Shown: in pieces, positions 1 through 11,200 of the stretch
Layout: each line of letters begins with the position of its first letter
How positions within the stretch are numbered: the first letter of the stretch is position 1
NCBI GenBank assembly: GCA_024516035.1
Contig: CM044966.1
Span: 16,971,759-17,035,758, forward strand
Direction: 5' to 3'
DNA from: Bactericera cockerelli
Taxonomy: Eukaryota > Arthropoda > Insecta > Hemiptera > Triozidae
DNA length: 64,000 nucleotides
The notes under the pieces: model-generated
What the model saw: only the letters and a program-made list of their open reading frames with translations
Told to the model about the DNA's origin: nothing
Database searches by the model: none
Position numbers and translations under genes: made by a program

Positions 1-400
1 CTGAAATGTCTCGATTGTTGCTAGGCAACCAGCTGAAATGGCTCGATTGTTGCTAGGCAACCAGCTGCGACTAGCCATCTATCTGAAACGTACTGTCTCG
101 GCTGTTGCTAGGCAACCAGCTGAAATGTCTCGACTGTTGCTAAGCAACCAGCTGAAATGTCTCGAATGTTGCTAGGCAACCAGCTGCGACTAGACATCTA
201 TCTGAAACGTATTGTCTCGACTGTTGCTAGGCAACCAGCTGAAATATCTTGATTGTTGCTAGGCAACCAGCTGAAATGTCTTGATTGTTGCTAGGCAACC
301 AGCTGAAATGTCTTGATTGTTGCTAGGCAACCAGCTGCGACTAGACATCTATCTGAAACGTATTGTCTCGACTGTTGCTAGGCAACCGGTTGCTACCGCG
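1..400. repeat. Minisatellite of X-box-like palindromes
   Basis: Tandem units of 32 bp and of about 60 bp, each ending GTTGCTAGGCAACCAG. Ten copies of the 13-bp palindrome GTTGCTAGGCAAC are present, one with A for G (TAAGCAAC). The palindrome fits the RFX X-box pattern RYYNYY-N-RRNRAC. The array is cut by the window edge. Confidence 0.9.
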
Positions 401-1122
401 GGAGCTACGCCGCTTCGTGAGGTCAGAAGAGTCGCTGAGGTCACGTGATATAGAAGAGCGATCTGAGAAGCGACTAGGGGGTGGCGGATGAACCATGCGG
501 TCGCTGAAACTGAAATCACCAAGAAGGAAAAAATGTTAATAATAGTAATAATGTCCGGTACACAGGTACATTTATTAACGGTACAATACTTTTATACAGA
601 TCATATACATGTTTGAGAAGAAGAAATGCCCGTAGTCCAGAGATCCAGAGTTCGATCCCCCGGTTGGACCAGATTTTTCACACAGAAAACTCTGTTTCTT
701 CCAAACACGTGAGGTTTGCATTTCCAGCCCAACTCAGGCTGAGTGAGGTTTTTTTTGGCATTGGTAGGCAAGGCCATTGCATACAGCCACTAAGTGACGT
801 TAATGTGGGTATTGTGGGTAAGCTGGTACGATTCTCTGATAGAATCAAGTGGTTACAAGAGATCTAAGCTCCGTGGCGTAACACTAGAGAGGTCACTTTG
901 TTAATTTTAAGGGTTTCACTGAAAACCCTACAAGCAGGTCAGATAATAGGTAATAAATTAAAGGTGGATGTGCAATTTCCGAGAGAGCAAAATTCCGAGA
1001 GAAAATAATAGTTTACATGATTATTACTATTATCACTATTAGATCTCATCACCTCCAATAGTATTATTTTTTTTATTAAAATGTATTGCTAATTTAGTTC
1101 ATAGTGTAATATAGTTCATAGT
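401..1122. repeat. Intron with degraded SINE fragment
   Basis: At about 630-870 there is a SINE-like stretch with a B-box-like AGAGTTCGATCCC and a tail resembling the repeat at 2860-2960. I see nothing else recognisable in this stretch. Confidence 0.5.
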
Positions 1123-1325
1123 CTGTCCGGTGGCTCAGTGGTAAAGGCGGCACTCTGTGAATCCAGAGATTCCAGAAGTCGTGGGTTCGAAACCCAGCCG
1201 GGACATGACAAGTTATCCTCCCATTTGGGATTTTTACCACATAATAATGTGTCTTGAGCTTACTGCTGGAATAATGGGACTTTAATTGTCCTATTCGGGC
1301 AGAATAAATAAGACGATATTATTAT
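1123..1325 (+). mobile_element. tRNA-headed SINE (GGTGGCTCAGTGG family)
   Basis: The head has an A-box-like GTGGCTCAGTGGTAAAG and B-box GGGTTCGAAACCC. The body TGGGATTTTTACCACATAAT and tail (TTA)n follow. Other copies lie at 21958-22145 (-), 26195-26395 (+) and 48105-48310 (-). Confidence 0.8.
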
Positions 1326-1336
1326 ATTATTATTCA

Positions 1337-1600
1337 AAAACTAGCGGGCTGTCGCCCGCTTTGCGGGCCGAGGCATGGCCGTGAAAGCAAGAAATCTTTT
1401 TTCGCCAATGGCAAGTGTTGTTAGTGGGAATTTCGAAAAATCCCGTCTTATTGCACATCTAGACTATAAGACAAAGTACTACCAAATTTCAGCTTCCTAG
1501 GACTTACGGTTTGGGCTGTAGAGCGATGATCAGTCCAGTGGTCAGTCAGTGACTTGACATTTATATATTAAGATAAAACAAATTCAATTCAATGTCACTC
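1337..1600. repeat. Possible RTE-type LINE 3' remnant
   Basis: It begins ACTAGCGGGCTGTCGCCCGC, a sequence style seen at the ends of RTE-like elements in insects. No coding capacity remains. Confidence is low because the match is from memory. Confidence 0.35.
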
Positions 1601-1602
1601 AC

Positions 1603-1822
1603 CTGAAGGTGGTCTCCTCGGTGTGGCTAGAATACCCCGAGGAACTTTTCACCCCGCGCTTCCCGCCCATGAGCATCTGACCCTTGACCTTGAGCTTGCG
1701 GGAGGGCGGGGCCAGAGGCTTGCGGACTCCGCCCCCTCCTGAGTTAGGCCCGCCCCCTCCTCCTCCTCCTCCCCCTCCTGTGAGAGATTCCTCTGAGCTC
1801 GTCGATGATTCTTTGCTCACGT
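1603..1822 (-). CDS. Dscam2: Dscam exon: cytoplasmic tail part 5 (last exon in window)
   Basis: A 220-bp exon coding [13 protein letters not shown], a run of about ten glycines, a Pro/Lys-rich stretch and [13 protein letters not shown]. It ends with two bases of a codon at donor GTGAGT, so at least one more coding exon must lie left of the window. Acceptor CTCCCCAG. Confidence 0.9.
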
Positions 1823-4800
1823 CTGGGGAGGGAGAAAAAAATTGAGGGTGTTATGAGGGAGAGAAATTGAGGGTGTTAAGAGGGAGAAACATTGAGGGTG
1901 TTATTATTATTATTATTATACAATTCTTTATTAGATACAGAAGGACATTGTGTACATACAAATAATAATTTTAACAGTGATAAAATGAAAAAAAAACAAT
2001 AGGTATACAATAAAATGAAAAAGAATAGAAAAAGAATGTCTCTTAGGCCGGAAAGTCGGATACAGCCTTGTAGATTGGTGAAATTCTTTTAGCGCCGTGA
2101 AATAATATTGAATATGCAATGTGTCGTGTATAAAAGGAATTCCCTTCCACGTCGATCCTCGGGTGGTTCCTCAGACAGTAAACCAAAGTTGCTCAGGAGG
2201 GTACTATATTTCCAGGTATATGAAGAAAAAAAGTTGAATAAAAAAATAATAATATTTAATTTACCAAAATAACGAACACAATAATTTCAATATGCAATAT
2301 TAGATGTTCTCGGAAGTACCTAAAACATATTTTAGTAATTACAATACAGGTAGATGAACATGCCCTTCATCCAATTTAGTTATAACTACGTGGATAGATA
2401 ACCTTCGCGTTCGATTCTTATTATTATTTAATGAAAAAAGTATTCTTTTCTCTTCACATTCGTGTTTATCACAAAAACGACGCCAGAATTGCTAGAATTT
2501 ATTTATCAAAAAAAATCTCCGTGCTGAGGATTCGAACCCACGACCTCCTCCCCGACCAGTGACTCACCTCGCGAGGGCATCCGATGTCGAAACGACACCA
2601 TCTCCTGGTGAGACCCGGCGGAGCCGACTCCGCCCCCCGGCTTGCCGCCATGATGTCTCCCCCTCCTTCCCCCTCCACTGCCGCTGCCTCCCCCCTCCCC
2701 CACCTCCGAATCCTCGGACCCAAGGTCATCGTACTCTGAAATAGGCAGATGGAGGAGGGTTAGGATTTGTTTCACCTCCGAGTCCGTACTGCCCAGATTG
2801 TCCGACTCTGTAAGCAGAGAGAACGGGGTTGTGCCTCCGTGGCGTAACGGTTGTGACTACTGCCCGTCGTCCAGAGATCCCGAGTTCGATTCCCGGTTGG
2901 AGCAGAATTTTTGCACAGAAAATTCTGTTCCGGGGTCAAGTGGCAGAGAATGCCTAAGGTATTAACTTCGCCCGGATTACAAAACAATTGTAAATAAAAA
3001 TTAATATTGTTCTTTATTTCTTTTTGTACATAAATATGTACTTCTAAGTTTTTTTTATGATTGTTTTGTAAAAAAAATAAAGTGTAAATAAATAAAATAA
3101 AATAAATAAACATGTGAGGCTGGCAATTCCGGCCAGGCTGGGTGAGGTTAATGTGAGTAGCGGATACGATTCCCAGCGAATGGAGGGTAAAAGCCCCGTC
3201 CTGTCTACCTCAAGTCAGGACGTTAAAACCAAATAGAATCAATTGGACATGAAAGCAGCCTACACATTAGATGCGGGCGTCCATATAATTCTCTCACCAC
3301 CGTGATTTGGGTATCACTACCTATCTCACGGACACGGAATGATGAGCAGAGAGAAGGGCCGATGTTGTTCCGAGGTGACTCCGTTCTACCCTACAGTCGG
3401 GCTTATATTTTTTATTTATTAATTATCCGACTCTGTATGTGGAGAGAGAAGGACAATCCCACCTAAGATAATACGCCCAACCTAATGTGGGTAGCTGGTA
3501 CGATTCCCAGCAAATGAGAGTGTAAAACCCAGTTCTGTATAAGCCAAATAGTGTCAACTGGTGTGAATAGATCTAATGGTCGCAGGGTTAATTGTAAGGG
3601 TTTCTCTGAAAACCCAGCAACCAGGTCAGACATTAAAAACCCTCAATATTCTAATTACTCTTCTGAAGTGAAAAAACACAACATTAGCAGAAGTTTTTTT
3701 CGTAGAATTTTTTTTTAAACGACTGCGCCAATAAGAAAAAAAATCAGAGCAAAAAATATTATTAATGGAGTACATTTGAGATTGGTCAATGCTAACATTT
3801 GGCATTGGTCAAACTCAAATGAGTTTCTTAAAAAGCAGAAAAGAAAAAGAAAATATTTTTTTTCTTCAAAAAACAAACACAATACTTCCGATTTCTAATA
3901 TTAGAAATTTCTCGGAAGTAAAACAAACAAAAAGACACCTTGTAACCTATTGGCCTATTGTAACATAATATTACAATATTGTAACAAAATATTACAAATA
4001 AACATTATTATTAAGTAGGCTCCATTTTCCTTAAGTAGGCTCCATTTTAATAATGTCAGTATACCTTATTCAAATCAAGTTAAAAATCTTGGAATACTCT
4101 TTGATTCTACTCTTTCTTGGGTCCCCCATATCAATGCTGTTTCTAAGAAGTGCTATTATTCCTTCCATTCGTTGAAAGCCGTAAGGAGAATTCTGCCATT
4201 TGGTGTTCGTAAAATGCTTTGCACCGCATTGATCTTACCTATTCTTGAATATAGTGATGTTCTTTTCACTAACACTACTCAGAAGGTTAAACAAAAAAGC
4301 CAAAGATTGCAAAATGCCTGCGTCAGATACATATTTGGTTTACGCAAATATGATCATGTCAGTTTGTGTCGTGAGTCTTTGGGTTGGTTTACTATGCAAG
4401 AACGGCGTGACATTCATATTCTTTTGTTATTGTGGCGGGTATTGAACACACAAAATCCTCTTTACCTAGCATCAAAGTTTTCATCACTGTCTCAGCATTC
4501 TCATAACACCAGATCTGAGGATGCTGCCCTTCTTACGATTCCAATACACAGGACTAATTTCTTCTCTGGCTCATTTGCTGTGCAGGGTGCTAGGTTGTGG
4601 AACTCACTTCCCCATGAGGTTAGGGTCTGTGAACGCATGTCTTCCTTTAGGCGTTTACTGATTGAACATTTCAAATCGGTTTGATAATTGAGTACTGGCT
4701 CCTTCTTTTCTTCTTCTTCCTTCTTTTCTTCTTCTTCCTTCTTCTCTTCTTCCTCCTTCTTTTCTTTTCTTCCTTCTTCTCTTCTTCTGTCTCCTCACGC

Positions 4801-5105
4801 GGATATAATATATTATATTTTCTCTTTTATATATACCTATATTTATACATTTTTTCCTCTCTTTTTTTTAAAAAAATATATGATAACATCAGTAACACTT
4901 TACTTCTCGAAATCAAATAAGTGGTAACCGTATGGGTTTGATGGCAGAGATTGCCTCAGGCAATAATCACGCCCTTTGTCAATATTATTCTTGTCAATAA
5001 AGAGTTATTATTATTATTATTATATATTATTCTATTCTATTCTAAAAGACTCACCTTGTAACCTATTGGCCTATTGTAACATAATATTACAATATTGTAA
5101 CATAT

Positions 5106-5138
<33 letters not shown>

Positions 5139-5189
5139 CATTCCACATGCTATTATGTTGTTTAACGCGGTCCTTGAAGGCCAAATTCG

Positions 5190-5223
<34 letters not shown>

Positions 5224-8200
5224 TAACATAATATTACAAATAAACATTATTATTCTATTGTATACTATTCTATTCTATTCTATTCTAAAAGACTCACCTT
5301 GGCTCTCAGAGTGAGGGTCGCGTAGTTTGGCGCCCTGGCGTCTCACCTTGGTGTACTCTGGCTCCCTCAGCTGAAACATCAACACAGAAATTCAATACTA
5401 CTTAGGGAAGAATATTATTATTATTATGAAACTCTTTATTAGAAGAACATATTATATACAAACAAACAATGGTAAAAATTAAGATACAAAATTGACAATG
5501 TACATTTTTTTTTAAACAAGATTTGTGCTTTATTTTTGTACATCATTTCATTACAATATTTTGAATAACATAATAAATATATAAGTAATTAAAATGAATC
5601 AAATAAAATACTTATGAGTGACCTATACTTTCACACTTAGGTACCTGGGGAACCAGGCACCTTGTTTTATGATAAATACATAAATATAAACAGTAAAAAA
5701 TAAACGAAATATATACTAACTAAAGGGCGGGGTTATTGCCTATGGCAATCTCTTCCAAAGAATACTGTATCCCCAAAAATACACTTCGTGTGCAAAAGAC
5801 GCCAAGAAAATAACAATCCTTCTCAAATAGAATTACCTTGAAAATGATTGCCTAAAAAGGAACTGATATCAAATGAAGGCCAAGTTCTTGTAAACTGGAT
5901 ATTATCTGGCCACAAAAGAGTCTCAAGTACAGGAATTAAGATGACAATTGGATATGATATTTCCCATTTTTCTGCTTTTTAACAACACTAAAATTTAACA
6001 TTAAAAATCTTGGCAAGTTCAAAGCAATTTTTTGATGTTTCAAACTTGCCAAGATTTTTAATGTTAAATTTTAGTGTTGTTAAAAAGCAGAAAAATGGGA
6101 AATATCATATCCAATTGTCATCTTAATTCCTGTACTTGAGACTCTTTTGTGGCCAGATAATATCCAGTTTACAAGAACTTGGCCTTCATTTGATATCAGT
6201 TCCTTTTTAGGCAATCATTTTCAAGGTAATTCTATTTGAGAAGGATTGTTATTTTCTTGGCGTCTTTTGCACACGAAGTGTATTTTTGGGGGATATCAGG
6301 TATTTTTGGTTGGTTACATTGTTTCCCATTTGCTGAATTCAACACATGAAATAAAGTAGAATTTATTTTTATGAAAATATTCATGGCTTTTTTTTCTATC
6401 TCACCATCTCTTTACTACGGCCCAATCTTTCTAAAATATTAAGGTATTTCAACTTTTGATTTTTTGAGATTAGATCCTTTTTTATGAATAACTCTCAAAC
6501 GCTTCAATCTGCTTCATTTTATCAAATTTCGGACATTTACTTTTGGTTAATACAACTTGTTTTAATTTTCATTTAACTTGCAATTGAATCAGTTATTTTG
6601 AAAAGGGTTTAAGTCACAAAAGGTAAACTTTTGGAAAACTAAAAAAAACTATTTATTTTGGAAAATATAAAACATGGCATATTTTTTTTCTTCGTGTAAT
6701 GATTAATTAGGCTAAAAGACATTATGTAACTGACCTACAAACGTTTAAGTGTCATACTTTTCAAGTAAATTTTAGTTTTATAGGCTGGACTTATCTCCTT
6801 ACTGAAATAAACACGAAAATAGGTAAATCCGTTAACCAAATATGCATATTATTTACCATTTTGGGTTTGGTCAACCACAAACCACATATTTTATGTCAAT
6901 TCTGAGACAATTTAGGCTAGTATTTTAAGGATAAGGTAAAAAGAAAATCAAGTATTAATAATAATAATAATGCTTTTTATTTGTGTTATTATGTCACAAT
7001 TTTAGTGGGTAGCGCAGAATCATAAGACTTTACCAATTTAATTTACAAGATCTTGTATTATTTTTTTGCCTAAGATTCTGTTACTGGTCGCTGCTTCACA
7101 TTAAAGCAGCTACTCATTTTTCCTCACGAGGTATGAGTGGACCCCGAAAATCCAAGTAAAGAGCAGAAAAAATCATCCCCCGCTGGGAATCGAACCCAGG
7201 TCACCATGTGTGCAATGCCTAGCGCGCTAACTCGCTCTGCCACAGTGACTACTTATACTTACTAATGCTGCGAAGAGGTCTTGTGCTTCACCATAAATAA
7301 ATCATACAATAACACAAATCATTGGCGCATTTAACTAAATAAACTGACCTTAAACTGAATAAAAAAATAAACTGAACAAATCTGATGGTATCAACAAGTA
7401 GTGTCTTCACTATGAGTCATTTCGAAAAGGGATTTAGTCACGGACAAGATATTTGACTCGCTATAACTTCCTTATGACTGATCGGATTTGTGTCTTTCTC
7501 GATGTGTCATAACGATGCGTCTAGGTCCATAGAATCCATTTTCATAATAAAACATATTTCGAAAAAATTGGACTTAAACACTTTTCAAAATAACTGATTC
7601 AATTATTTTCAAAGGGTTTTGATTGGAGCGATCAAAATTCAGGAGCTTAGAAATGATCTATTTTTGTTTATCTTATTTCATTTACATTGTATCCCAACTA
7701 CCTGCATACCGAATAAAATAATTTGTTTATACCCAAAATAACGATATCCGAGGTTAATGTTTACTAACAAGCTTCTTTGAAACACTTAAGGATCATGCTG
7801 ATAACAACATGACCCTCTATTTTTTTTTTTTTTTATCTTTATTCGTACCCTAGTCCCAGTTCGAGAAAGAGAAAAATACCTTCTCAAGATCTGAAGGTAG
7901 ATTTGTAAATCTAGAGCCACCGCACATTTCTCCTCTTTAGTATCCTTACTCGGCACCAAAGGGGAGGTTCATTTGGCAAGCTACATCTCGTCTACTATGC
8001 TCATTTTTCGTCACGAGGTATGAGTGAATGAGTGATTCGCACCCCGAACACCCAAGTACAGAGCATTTCAAATAAAAATTCTACCTAGTTAACGGAATAT
8101 TATACATCTATTGTTTGATACAACACGTGCTGGACTGGTTTGACTGGTACAACAAAAGAAAAGAGTTTTATTTGTCTTTTTTGCAAGAAAGGTTCAATGT

Positions 8201-11200
8201 ATTACGTAGGTACCCTTTCGTTATTGTCTAGGTACCTGCATGTAAAGTCAACCCTATTTTTTCGAACCGTAACTTCTTACAAGATATAGGTGATTTTCTT
8301 GGAATTGTTTTTACAACTATACCCATTTAGGTATGTATGTGTATTATGTATTCTTTGTGTCATTATCAAATTCCCATTAAGGTTCTAGGTCAACACAAGA
8401 GATCAAGAGAACCGGAATCGCTTATGTGCACACAATAATATTGTAACCAAATTAACTATACATTTTTTGTCGATTCTGGGGTTTGAAAAGCCTTCCTGAC
8501 TGGGTAGCGAGGATCTCACCTACTAAGAGTATAACATGAATTTTCTGTAAGTTGGACAAATTGTTACACAACTCAAATTGATGAGTCACGGCTAGCAAGC
8601 CTGTGCAACATGTTATTTGTAAATAAAACTTGATCAAACATGTTTAATAATAATAATAACATACTAAAACTAGAGATGACTTTTGCCACACCTAATTAGG
8701 TGCCATCGACAGCGCGTTGAATACATCAATTCTCGTAGGATCACCAATGTTAAGCAAAGTCTAGCGAAGTGAAGACTTTATGATGCTGACTATCTGGCCC
8801 AACCCATGCTGGGTGAGGTTAATGTGAGAAGCAGGTTTGTCAGTTTCCTGCTAATGGAGGGTAGTGTCCCCGTCGTGATATGCAGTTGAAAGCGAAGTTA
8901 AATCCATATTAAAATTATTTTAATGGAGGACCTACCTAACTAGGTACCTACCTACTACCTACCTACAATTATTTTAGTTTTGTATCCTTATAATCCTTAT
9001 AAAAAGCCTTATAATATCTTTAAGGTATTTCATTGAATAATTCACTCACCCACATCTTAAAAATTAAAAAAAACTAACTAGTCGAAAAATAGTAGGTACA
9101 TCTATAATATCTAAGAACCTAATGAAGGTCGATGAAAGAAAGATATCACACCCTACAGTTCAGCAATCAATCGATACCTTAATTTTATTTCATTTACGAG
9201 TGAGGGATCCCGATACTGTGAGCTCCGAAACTCGGAGAAGACACTCTAATCCAAAATATGTTGTGCGCTACGCTACCAGTGACTTAAGGAGCTTGTAACT
9301 CAAAAACCGTAAATTTTTCGAAGATAGCTATTCTGACGAGGAATCATCTGCCAAAACTCAAGAATATGTCCTGAAAGTTTCAGCTCGATACAATATAGCC
9401 TTAATAGCGATTCATGTGATTACGTGAAGAGAGGTCGGTGAACGTCAAAAATCAACAAAAATGTTATAACTCATAAATGGTTATAATAATATAAAAATTA
9501 CATAGAATTAAAAAAGCTGTAAATTAATCAAACCTTTAATATACTAAGTTTCAGCTTTCTATCATTTGCCACATTCGAGATATAGGCGATACCGCCAAAG
9601 CGCCGCCGAGTGACCGCGGAAGTTTTTTTTTGTTAAAAACCTCGAGCTGCAAGCATTATGAACTCATAAACAAAATGGCATAGCAGAAACTTGAACCATA
9701 TGCCCGTGGTAAGGCGAATGCGGAAAAAAAAAAAAAAAAAAATGAGACCAAAGTATGAATCTTTTACTAATATTAGGGGTGTTCGTAAAAGCGGTTAGGA
9801 GTATCAGAAAAATATAAAATAAAAAGTAGTATTCTTCTATTCGACGAGGAAAACACGAATATGAAGAAAAAAATATAAAAAGTTTTGTCTAAGTAGGTCA
9901 AAATTACAAAAGAAAATACATACAAACTCGGTTTAGCGTAAGTATAGCACGCTCGTTTTGTTTTTCTTGGCGTTGCAAAACTAGCGTTTTGCTTGATAGA
10001 TATTTTTAGGACTGCAACATTGTAAGATATTCTGGAATCTGATTGGTTCTCATATTTTGTCGTGATGATTCTCAACTATCATAATGAAATGGATATACTA
10101 TAGTATCATCGGTCAATGAAACAACAAAAGAAAACCAGTTCTCTTTTGGTTTTTTCGCAAAAAAGTAGGTACTATACACAGATACCGATTGGAATAATCT
10201 TTTATGATTTGTTTACCCTTCTCTTGTGTTTAGTTATGTAAAGTCAAGCATTTTTATGGATCGGTAATTCTCAGAAATCAAATGCGTAACAACGAAATTT
10301 CGTGAAATTGTTTTTACATTAACTATTCCCGTTATGTATGTGTGTTATGTATGCATGCTTAGATTGCTTAGGGAGGATCTCAATTCTCCGAGGATCTGAA
10401 TTTTCCGTATGGTTGATGCGATATTGTCAAACAAAACTCAAATCGCCGAATCTCGGCTTGCAGGCCTACATATTTTCAAAATACTAAAACTTAAGATGAC
10501 TTTAACAAGTAAATACTCGTTGTGTGTGTTTTTTTTTATAGCCTCGTACATCGTACATTATTTTAATGGAGTACTCTATACCTAATTGTTTTAGTTTTTT
10601 ATACATTACAAATTATATTATGTACATTAAGTAGTCACCGTGGCAGAGTGAGTTAGCGCGCTAGGCATTGCACACATGGTGACCTGGGTTCGATTCCCAG
10701 CGGGGCAGGAATTTTTCTGCTCTGTACTTGGATGTTTGGGGTCCACTCATACCTCGTGAGGAAAAATGTGTAGTTACTTGTATGAGTAACGACCAGTGGC
10801 GGCATTACCAGAGTAAAAAGAAATTAATGTAATAGAATAATTCGAAATGTGAAGGAGGCTCTTAGTAATGCAGCGCTACCCACAAAAAATTGTGAAGAGG
10901 CCTTGTGCTTCACCACAAATGAAATCATACATAATTATTATGTGCATTAGATCAAGTAGGTATTTTCAATATGATATTGTTAGAGATATTAGATATTTTA
11001 TTGAATAATCTCACTCATATCTTTAAAAAAAGTTTGACGAAGAAAAATACATTCATCTATAAGACCAAATGACCTAAAAAAGATCGAAGAAAGAAAGGCA
11101 GCAAACACAGCCATTACGTATATTTCATTTGAGGAATCCCTGAGCTCTGATACTCGGAGAACATAGGTACTCTAATCGAAATTATATTGTGCGCTACCAA

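Noticed and set aside
1130..1205. tRNA gene
   Set aside because: A and B boxes are present, but the sequence continues into a repeated body and tail, recurs four times here and lacks a clean cloverleaf; it is a SINE head. The same holds for the other tRNA-like heads (7170, 10633, 23225, 31875, 62745).
4681..4927. Phe/Ser-rich membrane protein
   Set aside because: It is the TTC-rich tract in the LINE 3'UTR read in different frames.
5768..6295. Foldback DNA transposon
   Set aside because: The arms reach the centre with only a small loop and I see no target duplication, so I leave it as an unclassified hairpin.
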